Assembly (NCBI GenBank): GCA_905331475.1
Contig: CAJNYU010000114.1
Coordinates: forward strand, 124,001-188,000
Source of the DNA: Rotaria socialis
Lineage: Eukaryota > Rotifera > Eurotatoria > Philodinida > Philodinidae
Reading direction: 5' to 3'
DNA: 64,000 bases
Shown: in pieces, positions 22,716-35,000 of the stretch
How the letters are laid out: the number at the start of each line of letters is the position of its first letter
Position numbering within the stretch: position 1 is the stretch's first letter
The notes under the pieces: generated by a model
What the model saw: only the letters and a program-made list of their open reading frames with translations
What the model was told of the DNA's origin: nothing
Databases searched by the model: none
Made by a program: the position numbers and the translations under genes

Positions 22716-23967
22716 ATGGCTGAAAAGTTAAATGATTTCGCCAGTCGTTTATCTCTAGGTGCACCTAAAGGATTAGGTCTAGGTCTTAAATTACTTGTTG
22801 GAGCATCAGCTGCCGTTTATGGAGTATATAGATCCATGTTTACAGGTAATTTTATACAAAAAAATAAACTTTTATTTAACAAATCGACTTTTATAGTTGA
22901 GGGTGGTTATCGTGCTATTATTTTTAATCGTATTGGTGGTGTTGACCTAAATACAATCTATAGCGAAGGCTTACATTTTAGGTAGAAAGTATAAGAAGAG
23001 TTTTGTGTGTTTAATTAAAGAATTTTTTCTTTCACAGAGTTCCATGGTTTCAATATCCAATTCTATATGATATCCGAGCTCGACCTCGTATAATTAAATC
23101 ACCTACTGGAAGCAAAGGTTCGATAGTTCTCTTCTTCTTTCGTTATCTTTTACACTTTTCCTTTCTTTGATAGATCTTCAAATGATCACTATTGGTTTGT
23201 TTATTTTCAACCCATTTAATTTCTTATCAACGAAATAATTGATTTCAATTTTTAGCTCTTCGAGTTTTAGCTCGACCTGATCAATCGAAACTACCGAAAT
23301 TATATCAAGCATTAGGTTTAGATTGGGATGAACGTGTCTTACCATCGATATGTAACGAAGTATTGAAAGGTGTTGTGGCTAAATTTAACGCATCGCAATT
23401 GATTACTCAACGGCAACAAGTATCAAATTTAATTCGTCTTGACCTTATTGAACGAGCCAAAGACTTTGATATATTACTTGATGATGTATCAATAACTGAG
23501 CTTAGTTTTAGTCCACAATATTCAGCCGCTGTTGAAGCTAAACAAGTTGCTCAACAAGAAGCCCAACGAGCCGTATTTACTGTTGAACAAGCTAAACAAG
23601 AACGTCAACAAAAAATTGTTTTAGCTGAAGGTGACGCTGAATCTGCTAAACTCGTATGTACAACTCATAAATAAGAGACTGAAGAAAAACGGCAATCGAA
23701 ATTTTTTCCTTTTATTCTAGATTGGTAATGCCATTAGTAAAAACCCTGGCTATTTGAAATTACGTAGAATTCGTGCTGCCCAAAACATTGCCAAAACGGT
23801 ATGTGAAAAGATTACAATTGTTGCTGATGTATTTCATTTCTTTTTTCTTTTTCTAGCTTTCATTAAGTTCAAATCGTGCATTTCTTGATGCTCAAGCATT
23901 AATGATCAATATAGCAGATCCGAAATTCGATGCGTCTACTGAAGAATTGGAACGTAAAAAGCGCTAA
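22716..23967 (+). CDS. PHB2: Prohibitin-2, mitochondrial inner-membrane scaffold
   Basis: Exons 22716-22845, 22897-22981, 23038-23117, 23174-23194, 23256-23653, 23721-23798 and 23857-23967 give 300 residues (human 299). The protein starts with an N-terminal membrane anchor ([20 protein letters not shown]). The prohibitin/SPFH domain carries [37 protein letters not shown] and SPTGSKDLQM. The coiled coil contains [18 protein letters not shown] and [23 protein letters not shown]2 alternates with PHB1 in ring complexes of the inner membrane and acts in mitophagy and cristae maintenance. Exon 4 is only 21 nt. It is the last member of the PHF10-TEDC1-PHB2 series; an AATAAA lies near 24082. Confidence 0.97.
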
Positions 23968-24916
23968 ACAGTTTTTCATCGTGTTTTTTTGTTCTCTCAC
24001 AAGCATGATTTATACAAGCATATATTACTTATTCCCTTTTTTCATATATGCTGATTGTTAGACTCATAAAAAAAAACATAAAATAAAAAAAAAGCTTTTC
24101 TAGGATTATTGTTTGATATAAATGTTTATATTTGCCATTCATATATAGATAGGAATTTATAATTCGCGTCGAAATATAACGAATGAATATAGAATACATG
24201 AAACTATTGGATTATTAGCGAGTGAGTAGTTTGATAGTTAGATTTACTAACAAGATGAAAAATACAATGTTTTATCTGATCATATGAGATATATTCAATT
24301 GCAAAGTTTAAATATTCATTTTGCTAAAGTTAAAAATACAAACGAGAGATTCGGATCAGTCAATCTATGAGCGGCGAAGAAAATTTTTAATGCAGATAAA
24401 ATTTCCGCTCTATTGATAGTCTATTTTTCATCATTGATATATGCAATTAATACTATTCATCAAATTATACACACAGGTATGATCATTGAAATCAAGAAAC
24501 ACGATCCTTGCTATTTCATGCGTTGTTTTCCATGATATCTCAAGGTTCACTTCATCAAATTTCAAGTCTATTGCAGAGTTTATTTATAAATAAATGTTAC
24601 TGAATAACAATGAACACAGCTCTATTTGAATTTTCACGACAATACTCAAGCCAGGCGCATCCTAATGGCTTAATTAGCAGATGTCTTGAGCCTTTCTTTC
24701 GCATCGATAGGCATTGCCAGTCTATATTATCTGAACTCATACTTGACAACTATTCACTTAGCAGCAAAAGGAATTTGTGTCTATTTTAGTTTGTGCCACG
24801 TCATATATTTTTCTTAATACTGGAGCGTTGATAAGTCTAGTTGAAAAGTTTCATCTTTTCTGTTTTGTCACCAACGTCCCTTGTTTAACTCTAAAAAGAA
24901 TATTTGCTTTGTCTGC
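23968..24916. other. Intergenic, nothing recognised
   Basis: The 0.95 kb between PHB2 and the endomannosidase gene contains a polyadenylation-like A-rich stretch at 24066-24095. No exon, RNA gene or inverted-repeat element was recognised. Confidence 0.5.
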
Positions 24917-24925
24917 AGATGTTTA

Positions 24926-26315
24926 ATGTGGCAACTGCGTACGCGTCGACATCGAATCCGATGGTTTGCCATTGGTTTTATTTTAATTGTTTTGGTTTGG
25001 TGTTCAATTTTATATCGAAGTTTATCAATAAATTATGAACAAGATGCACCTCATCCACATTCTCCATCTGTAACAACTGAATCCCTATTTTTATATGAAA
25101 TCGATAATCTTGATACATTCATACGACATACACCTGTTAAATATAATTATCATATTTTTTATTATCCATGGTAAGTCGAATTTTAATTTCATGACAGGCG
25201 AATCTCGTACTGAAAAACGCAAAGGTATGGAACTCCAGAATATGATGGTGGCCAATATTTGCATTGGAATCATCGTCGATTAGCTCATTGGAATCGTGAA
25301 AAAGCCGTACATTACCCACAGCATCGACATCAGCCACCGGATGATATTGGTAGTAATTTTTATCCATTTCTTGGTCCATATAGTTCTCGTTCTCGTGTTA
25401 TTCTCGATAAACATATGCGAATGATTCGCATGAGTGGTGCAGGTAGACGAAAATAATTAGTTTGAACAGGAATAATAGATGAGAAGTTTTTTCTCAAGGT
25501 ACTCTATCAATAAGTTGGTATCCACCAAGTATGGCCGATGATGAAGGACGTCCATCGGATGATATTATACCGCTTTTACTAAATAAAGCTGGAAAATATC
25601 AATTGAAAGTAAAACAAAACAAAAAAGGGAAGTTCTGCTCAATAATTTAAATCGTTTTCCTTAGGTTTGCTTTCATATTGAACCATATCAAAATCGAACA
25701 GTTGACAATGTCATACATTGGACACAATATATCCTTCGTCAATATGGCTCGCATCAAGCATTTTATCGTTACAATGGAAAAGGTGTTTTTTATATTTATG
25801 ATTCTTATCGAATATCTGCACATGAATGGCGTCAAAAACTTTTTTCTAATGAAAAAATGAAGCAAGAAGCTTTTTTTGTTGGTCTCATTCTTAAATCTAA
25901 TGAATGTCAACCATTAGCATCATCTGGCTTCGATGCGGCTTATTCATATTTCGCTGCGAATGGGTTTACTGAAGCATCAACTTCGCAACGATGGACTTTC
26001 ACGGTTGGCCAATGTAAATCCATACCGTTTATTCCAAGTGTTGGGCCTGGCTATATTGATACAAATGTTAGACCATGGAATGGCGGAACAACACGACCGA
26101 GACAAAATGGAGAATATTATAAAAAAATGTTCAATGATCTACCAAAAGGTAACGATAGAATTGTAACAATAACATCATTTAATGAATGGGGTGAAGGAAC
26201 ACAAATCGAACCAGCTGTAGAAAGAAGCATTTCAAAAAATATTACCTATGAAAGTTACCATCAAGGACCTTTTACATATATTTATCTTACGCGTGAACTC
26301 ATTTTTGCCACTTAA
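24926..26315 (+). CDS. MANEA: Glycoprotein endo-alpha-1,2-mannosidase (GH99)
   Basis: Exons 24926-25170, 25225-25442, 25499-25608 and 25665-26315 encode 407 residues (human MANEA 462). A type II signal anchor lies at about 12-30 (RWFAIGFILIVLVWCSIL). The GH99 barrel shows FYYPWYGTPEYDGGQYLHWN, SISWYPP, FYIYDSYRIS, IPSVGPGYIDTNVRPWN and SFNEWGEGTQIEPA. The two acids of the last motif (E365, E368) correspond to the catalytic pair of the family. The enzyme cleaves glucosylated mannose from N-glycans in the Golgi. The segment before IPSVGPGY and the C-terminus are somewhat shorter than in vertebrates. The start at 24926 puts the anchor close to the N-terminus; a CTGCAG acceptor lies just upstream. 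Confidence 0.93.
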
Positions 26316-29300
26316 CTGTGATTGTTTTCTTTTCTAGTCTTTCTTTTAAATGAATAGAAATTCTAACTGAAGAAGTTGACAATAAGTATGCGCTAGACGA
26401 AGAAATATTGTCTTGGATTTGTTTATCCAAAACCAAAATCACTCGTTAAAATATATTTAGGTCACAAATTTGCGAGCTTTTGATCAAACATGAATAGAAA
26501 ATATTTGACAGTCATGAATTTCATGCAATAAAAGTCAAATATAATCGTTTTGAATAAATCAACGATCATTTTCTCGACATTATGGAACTGAATGGTAAGA
26601 AATGACATGCAATAGAATAAAAATTGATTTTCCAGGAGAGCAAAGAAACTTTTAATTGACTTATTTACTCAATCTTGCTACTAAGGGAATGTATAGAAGT
26701 TTTGAATGTCATTCGTCTTCATTTTACAAACTACTGACAAAGAGTTATGGTTTCGATAATGAAACGAGAGAGTTTCTGGCAGACAGATTCAATAATATGC
26801 AAAAAGGTCGTAAGGCTGCTAGCGCAAAAAACGAGTGTCTTTCTTTTCCAATCGATTAAAGTGCTATGTCTTCCTATGACAAAAGTAAGTCTTACGAAAA
26901 TTCTTTGTTCTTAGTAACATTTTCATTAAATTGATCATAGTTCGATAACAGACACTAACACATCAGAATTATTTTAAGCTTTCCTAAATGTCACAGTGAA
27001 TCCTACCAATAGTCTGAATCTAAAATTTTCCTCCATCAGCACGACATAGTTAAATATTTTTCAATATGGACTATTTTAAAACAATTGACGGATCATTGAT
27101 TTCAACTGTAAAAGAAAAACAAAATACAGCTGTGCATTTCCTCAAGTAATTATATAATAATAAAATTTATTTCGACAAGAACTCGATGATATGGTACACG
27201 TCGGAAGTATTAGATTACATGTCACCTTCAATGTAAATCCGTTGTGTTCTTCTTCGCCTTCGTTTTTGTCTCACCTTCTCTAAGTCCTAGTTGCCTACAC
27301 GCGACAATAGCTGAATGTTCGAAAGTTTTGATCGATCGATCGAAGGTAATATGGTACTTATTCATGGAGCACAAAATGAAAGTAAGTACGAAAGATTTGA
27401 AATTTTATTAGTTAGCTATTGAAACGTCTTTAATATATTAACGCACATATAAATAAGTGATTGTAGAACATTAGAATGAAACTTCACGAGTTTGGATTTA
27501 ATTAATTGTTTAAATTAATTGTTCTCGTTAGCGATCCTCGATTGAATTCGTTGCGAATCTATATATTATTTGTTCTTCAATAGGCCTCTTGATTCATTCA
27601 ACGAACTTCTTGGCCTTGGTTTCAGCACGATACAATGATAAGGAATAGTTTTTATCGTTGAGATTCTATTCAATTGTAACAAATCTAAAAAATTCCATGT
27701 TCTCGAATCCCGGACATTGCCTGAATAAAGATCCATAACCTTGTTTCTGTATTTACTTTCTGTTCTACTACCATCACTTTTTTGTGTATTCTAATATGTA
27801 TAGATGAGTACACACTTGAGAAGAAGAAATAACAGGATATACATATTTAAGGCTAAATGTGAGCTAAAATTACTATTATATCTCATATTAAACAGCGCAT
27901 ATAGAAATCTTATTGTTATAATATTAGTTGAAGAATGATCAAATATCAGAGAAATACAAAGAACTGTTTTTACTATCAAATCATATTGAGCGAGAGAGAG
28001 AGAGAGAAGTTTGTTTGAATTTTTTCATACGTAAATAAAAATACTTATAGTATTGATTTTAATATACACGAATAGTATGGGGGGAAAGCAAGCATCGAAA
28101 CGCACTTTTGTCTCCTTCCACGAGCGTGTGAAGTTAGTTTTTCTAAACTTACATGAAAATAATTGTGGTAATCAACGAAGTACTATACGTATATTCAACC
28201 GCAAGACAGATATTCTTGCACGGTCACCAAATTCTTTTATTATCGAATAGTAGCTATAGTAATTAATTTAGTTCGAAAATTTAAGATGAGATTCATTAGA
28301 TGATCGGACGCAATCAGTTGATAGCGAATGCTACAATATTGTTTATCATCACGTATCAACTAGTTTCAAAATAAAATTAATGATCCTCGATCTATACTGT
28401 TCAACTAGGGTTAAACATTCAGAAGTAGAATAGACATCTTTTTCCGTAGAAATGAGAGCAAACCAATCAATTTCACTGATTCAAAAATTCCAGCGTTTCA
28501 TCTTATTAGTTCAAAAGAACAAACCTGTTTTACGAATATTTGTACGCAGCTTCTAGCTTGGCAAAGTATCTAAGCGTTCTTTTCTATTGTGATAATATAA
28601 TCAACGTTAATGCTTCTGAAGAGCGGAGATGATTCTTCAAAAAAAAACCTTCAATTTTGAACTTTTCATGATAATCTGTTTATCTACACATTTTTAAAGA
28701 GCTTCGAGGATACATTATGAATGACACAAAAGTAAAAGAATGCATTCAATGCCATACAGTTTATTAGTTTTTTGTCAAAGAAATATTTTAAGGTAAGGAT
28801 CCCCGCCAAGGATTTTCTATTGAAATTTTTTTCAGACTTAATGACTTCAATGAACCACTTCGTTTTTTTTCTTATTGATTCTTAATCGTTTACGTCATAT
28901 TTTTGGGAAGAACATGCGATTTCCAACGAGAGTAATTTCTGTTCCTATAATTATATAAAAGAAGCATTGAAATCAACGATAATCTAATAACGACAACGTG
29001 AAAACAATTTCTGTGAGAAATTTTTAATTTTCAAAGTCACTTTTGAAAATTTTTTCTCGACCAATCATTTTTGTTGAATACTGGATTCATCGAAAACTTG
29101 ATTCATCTAACAAAAATGTATTACTATTTTATTTCTACAGTGTACGAATGTAGTTCGCATTAAAGTTTTTAATGAACCACACCATGAATTCAGTACATGG
29201 TCATCAACGTAATAAATCATATACACGTAGGGCAACTAAATATTAATATTTGTAAATGTTCGTTTAAATGAGAATGCTTACGGCATCCGTATTTCATTTA

Positions 29301-32047
29301 CTACTTTTGATACATTCATCAGACTACGAAGGTCATCAATAAAAGAAACAACATCGCCGCCGCCGATTGTTGGAGATGTGCATGCACAGACACCATACAG
29401 AATAATGTACTGCTCAACAAGGAGATGCTGCTTCAATCACAAACAATCTTTTTTTCTTTTCTTTTTCATTGAAGTGTATACATCTTTTGTTGACATAATC
29501 AAGAATAACTTTGATTTCACATTTTCAATGATAAGAATGTACTGCATGTTAAGAATAGCAAATCTTTTTCTCCTCATTTCTCAATGTCCATCAATTACGC
29601 AGTTTTGTTATCATTCATGGCAATATTTAAATAAGTATGTAAGTAGAAAAAAATAATAAAATATTACATTTGCTGATTTTTTTTCTCGTTTTTCTTTTCA
29701 TTTCTCTCTTTTTTTGTATTATATACAACTATTGCGAAAAAACACGAGTGCCTATTGTGCATATATAATTTGAAATTATTAAAAATCAATCACATCACTC
29801 ACTGAGTAGTATAAGAAACGACCACCAAAATAACAATTCATTTGTTTTTTTTCAACAGCTTCTTGCATTTCTTTTCAATATATATATTATTATATAGTAT
29901 GCATAGGTGACAAAAACAACATTTTTGAAGGTACTGATGATCAAATTTCTAGTGATACTTTATTTTATTATGAAAATTGCGCCAGTAATTTTTCGTTGAT
30001 TTGAAGAGAGACCTTGCGACGTATTGGTTAAGAGACAGTTGAAGACCTCTTTTTCTTGTTGTTCTATTAACACAGTTATAAATATCTTGACTTGTGATTG
30101 ATAGACTATGGTATGTATTCGTAGTTTAGTACGTTACTATTATTCTTTTTTCTTTGTATGTTTTCGTTGACTCGTTTGACTAAAATAATGTTTTTTATTC
30201 CGAAATGACAGAACTTTTTCTATACATAAAATGGCCTTCTTTAGTTGAAGTTGCGTGGATTTTCTACTGTTGATTCAGTTTTAAATTTGAAATGACATCT
30301 GTTAAATAAGGTAAACGGAATAGAGTGTGCTGTAGAACACTTTGAACTTTAATCTAATAGCAATATGTGGAGGTCTCCTATTATCAAGTTTTAAATCACG
30401 CAATATAATAGTAGAAATGTACCTTTTAGACGGCATTGTCAAAAATATTTTACTTACGTCTAGTATATCGTCTTGTTGTCAATAGATTTAGTAAAAGCTT
30501 AAAATATTCTTGAAAATGATAAGAGGAAGATATTTTAATATTCTCATTGTATGTTAATGTTGTTTTTTTTGGAAGAAATCAACCTCTCTTCTCTATCGCA
30601 AAGAATAGAACTTGTATAGTTTCGAAGTCTGAAAGCATAATCTATCATCATTATATATTCCATTTAACCTTTTATAATGAAAAGTAAGATCTATAAATAG
30701 TTATTTTCAACAATCCTATCGTATGAATAAAAACAAAAATGACAGATCTTTCATGCTTACGTCTGCCTGGAGAAATTTGCGCGAATGCAAAACTAATAGA
30801 TAATAATAATATTTTTATATACATTACAAAGTCTATCAAACTCTCTTTACGATCATGTGAATTAAGTTCAGATTGTGTTATTTTATACTAGAATCGAAGT
30901 TGACGTGACAATCTCATATGCAATATCGTAGAATCTCTTTTTTTTTTATAGTGATCGTGCGTTTTTTTATTGTATATTCCATTCAGGCACATAGATAAAT
31001 GACAGTAAAGAAAAGCGACGAGATTATGTGAAACTCAAAACGAACACGAAGGACATAAGTGATTTATTACCCAGTTACTGTTCTCGTCGATTGTAAAAAT
31101 TCTTTTAGTATTAATAAAAGTATTTTCTCTTATCACTATTAACATAAAGGTTAAAAACGTACTGAATTCGATAAAAGAATTTTAGCATAGATAATATATA
31201 TATATATATTATTTTTTTCTACGATGACAATATCTTTCACTCCCTATTCGGAGTAGTAGAGTAGTTAATATAAAACGGAACGATCCACCAGAGATTTTTC
31301 TCTGGTTTCAGTCACATAGAAGCTGTTACTTTTTTAAACAAAGTACATTTCACATATGCTAATTTACCTTTTTCTTTTGCAAGTACAAAAGACGACGTCT
31401 CTCTTTCTTTTTTATGTAGCTATGTCAATTATTCTATAATGGATGCCATTTTATTATAACATGACAGAACGCGATTTTATGTGTATACTTATCAATTAAA
31501 AATAAATTTACTCAAAAATAATTAGGCTAATGATGAAGTAATAGACTTTATAAGTAATAGCTGTACTGGGTCAAGAAATGGCAGCATATTCTGACCCGAG
31601 AACTTTTATTGTAACTCTAAACCTGTGCACTTGCCGCATCGAAGGAACATTTCAAGAGTTTGGAGACCTGCAAAAAACCTTCAACTTGGTCTTTTTGAAA
31701 AATTTATTATTAAAAAAAAAATATAGTCCTTTGCGGTCGACATCTATAGATTTCGCTATCTAACATGTAATAGAATAGTTTTATCTTCCATGGTTGGTTT
31801 ATGTAACGATACAATAGAGATAATGCAAACTGCGTCATGAATCGTTTTGCTTTTTATCTAATTAGTTTAACTTGTACAAGTCACTACTGGCTTTTTTTCT
31901 ATTCTTCATCTTAAACGAAGAAAAAAATACAAAAGGAAAAATGTTCTTAATTCATAGACAAAAAGAAATATCTCCATTTTGTTTATATTTAGATGGCTTT
32001 GTATTATATTAGCTTTAATAAATAAATAATACATATCTATTTTGGTA
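26316..32047. other. 5.7 kb without a recognisable gene
   Basis: Only short open frames occur (for example 26656-26859, 28053-28250, 31578-31763). None shows a domain, a splice chain or a homologue I know. The stretch has a (GA)n run near 27990-28006 and a (TA)n run near 31193-31210. It may hold regulatory DNA for ARHGAP20, a non-coding RNA or a fast-evolving gene; the sequence alone does not decide. Confidence 0.5.
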
Positions 32048-35000
32048 ATGAATAATCAACTAGACGATCACATTCCTATTGATGTACGCTTGAGAAAAAA
32101 ATCTCGAGAATCGCATCCATTAACACGTAAATCTCGTTCGATAAGTCGTTATATTCTTGGTAGTAAACATTCAAGTATTGATCTAACTGCACATGATATT
32201 GATATAACACGTTGTTTAACATCGTTTGGAATATTTGATTCCTATGATTTATGGGCAAGTGTAACATTATTTCGAGATTATAGAACCTGTCGACGTTTAT
32301 TTATAATAACAAATAAAAATGAATTAATTATCGGTAAAACAAATCAAAAGCGATCATTATTGAAAATAAAATATCGCATTGATTTAAATCGTGTATGGTT
32401 ATACACAAATATAGAAAATTTAAATGAACCTATCGTATCAGAAATAACATCATTGACTTATTATGATTATCATCGTACATTGATTCTTGGTTGGCCATTA
32501 GTAGAAAATTTTCTTGTTGAATTCGATTCAAAAGATATTCGAGACATTTGGTATACGCGTATTCAATCGTAAGTTCACTTTCATGTTTATAATAGTTAAA
32601 TATACATATGCTCATTGGATGTCTCACAAAAACAAACGATTTTCATTTTTGAGCTATTTTTAATTTATTCTCTCGAATTCTATTTCGAAATTAAATATGA
32701 TGTGTTAGTTTATACATGAAATGCTTTGGGGCAAATTCTGTTTGTATCATATTATTAAATGCTTTAGTCGGTATGAAAACATAAACATGCCCTCAAAACC
32801 TATTGATATTTCAAGAACTTTGTATTTTTGTTTGATGATATGTCAATAGACATGATTGATGTCTGACATGAAAGTAAAATATTCACTCTAACTAAAATGA
32901 AACACTAAATAAATATTTTTTCAGTTAAATCGAATTCATCTAATTTAGAAATCTAAATTTTTGGTGGCAATTAAACAATTCCAATTTTGAACATGTTCGC
33001 ATCGTTATTGATCAGAATCAAGAATGGGATCAAAATAATAATACAACTTCGTTTTTAATCGTAAGTCTAATGATATCTACAAGATGAAAGACGATATATT
33101 GAATATTTATAACTGTAGCGTAAAGTAATCAACATTCGACCACAAGAAACCGTTCGAGATTTAATTAAAAAATGTATTGATGCATGTCATCTTCGAGTAT
33201 GTTAAATTAATTCTTCTGTTTCATTCTTTTTCTTTTATGTCTGTGCATTTATTTTAAAAAAATCCAAAGGATGCATGTGTGGATAATTATATTTTATTTG
33301 CACTAAATGATTCAAGTACTATGTCTAGCACACAAAGTTCTAATAACATAAATCAACTAGTAAACTCTTCACCACAATCAAATCAAACGCAATTAATACC
33401 GTTGATAGGTAAACATTGTTCTTTCACGCATTCTTGAATTCTTTTCTTTTTCTCTTATTTGTTTCGTATTGCGCGTGCAGGATACTTAAGAAAGCAGTGG
33501 TAGAAAAAAAAAAGAAAGACAGAATAATAGAGAATAAGAAACTTCATTGTGCAGGTACCTATGCAAATGTATACACGTCTAAATTCTCATTTGTTCTCTC
33601 CGTTATTTCTTCTATTTTCTTTTTCTTGTCAAATTACAAAAGTCCTCAAAATGTGCATGTAACCAGCAATTTTCGATTCATTTGTGTATTATTCCGGGTG
33701 CACATCAACATTTAGAAGAAGAAGCAGAAGTATTTATTTTTCTTTCGAAAAGAAAAAAATTATGAATGAGCGATCAAGAAAATCTGATCGATATCATGGA
33801 AATATATTCTCTTTATTTCGTGCGGCAGCAATGCGTTCGAAAAGTCTTGAAATTGTTTATGATCGTCATCGACGTCAACCAGGTAATATAAAAAAAGGGA
33901 GCGGAAGAGAGATTAAATGATATACGACATAGTTCTTATTTATCTATCAGAGAAAAAGGAACTATGAAGGGGAGGAGAAATTTTGCCTACATATTAAATT
34001 CTATTCTTGACATAGTTTTTAAAGAATTAGCAAAAAAAATAAAAATAAGTGCAACGAAAAAAATGTATTAGTCATGATGCACGAGTATGTAACTAGATTA
34101 AGCACGAGAAACTAAAGTCACTACGAGTTTTATCCATCTCATTAGACAATCAAAAGAAAGGTGACATATACACATACACATTCGTTTCTATATCCAATCT
34201 TTTTGTCTTGATAAGAAAAATGTTTTAAACTGATTGGTGGTTCAAACAAAAGCAAAAGTAGAAAAGAATGCGTAGAAAGATTTGATTGTATATCTTAGGG
34301 TTGAGCCGAATGAAAAAAAAGAAAAAGAAAGAAAAGTCGTTCAATACAAAGAGCAGAAACGTGCTGCATGTTGATCATGTACATAGTTAAGACAAACATT
34401 GACGATGCGCATACCCGATCTATATGAACTCCTAACTATTTTAAACATTCGAGGTAAAAGAAAGAAGAAGAAATAAACTTCAACATAACAGAACAGAACA
34501 AAGAAACATGAATTCAAACCGACTAGATAGTCAAAAATGTTTCGAGTAAACCATAGTACATCAAGATACAATTTAAATCGTTTCTCATATAGTATGATAA
34601 AACGTTTTGTGTCTATTGTTTTGATTTCAATTTCAATTTCCTGTAGGTCACGAATATCCATATGCAATAAAAATGAAACATTTGAAACCAGCAAATCAAA
34701 CATCTTTCGATGGTGATGATCGTGCATCATTACATAGTGCAGCAACAATGTATTCCAATCATAATATGTCGATGACAAGTTTAAATAATATTTCAATGAA
34801 TTCTCATGATTTTGAATTACGAAGACGCGATGTTGAAAATCCAAATAAGAAACATCGATTTTTTCATAAACGTAAAACAAAAGATCATAGTTCAAAATCT
34901 TCCATACAACAACAACAATATAGTGATGATTATCATTCATCATCAACAGCAACACCATTACGAACAAAATCATCAAATCAATTTTTTGGACAAACATTTG

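Noticed and set aside
34341-34997. 218-codon minus-strand open frame
   Set aside because: It lies opposite ARHGAP20 exon 5 and intron 4, has hydrophobic low-complexity composition, no domain and no splice logic; the plus-strand exon is clearly real.
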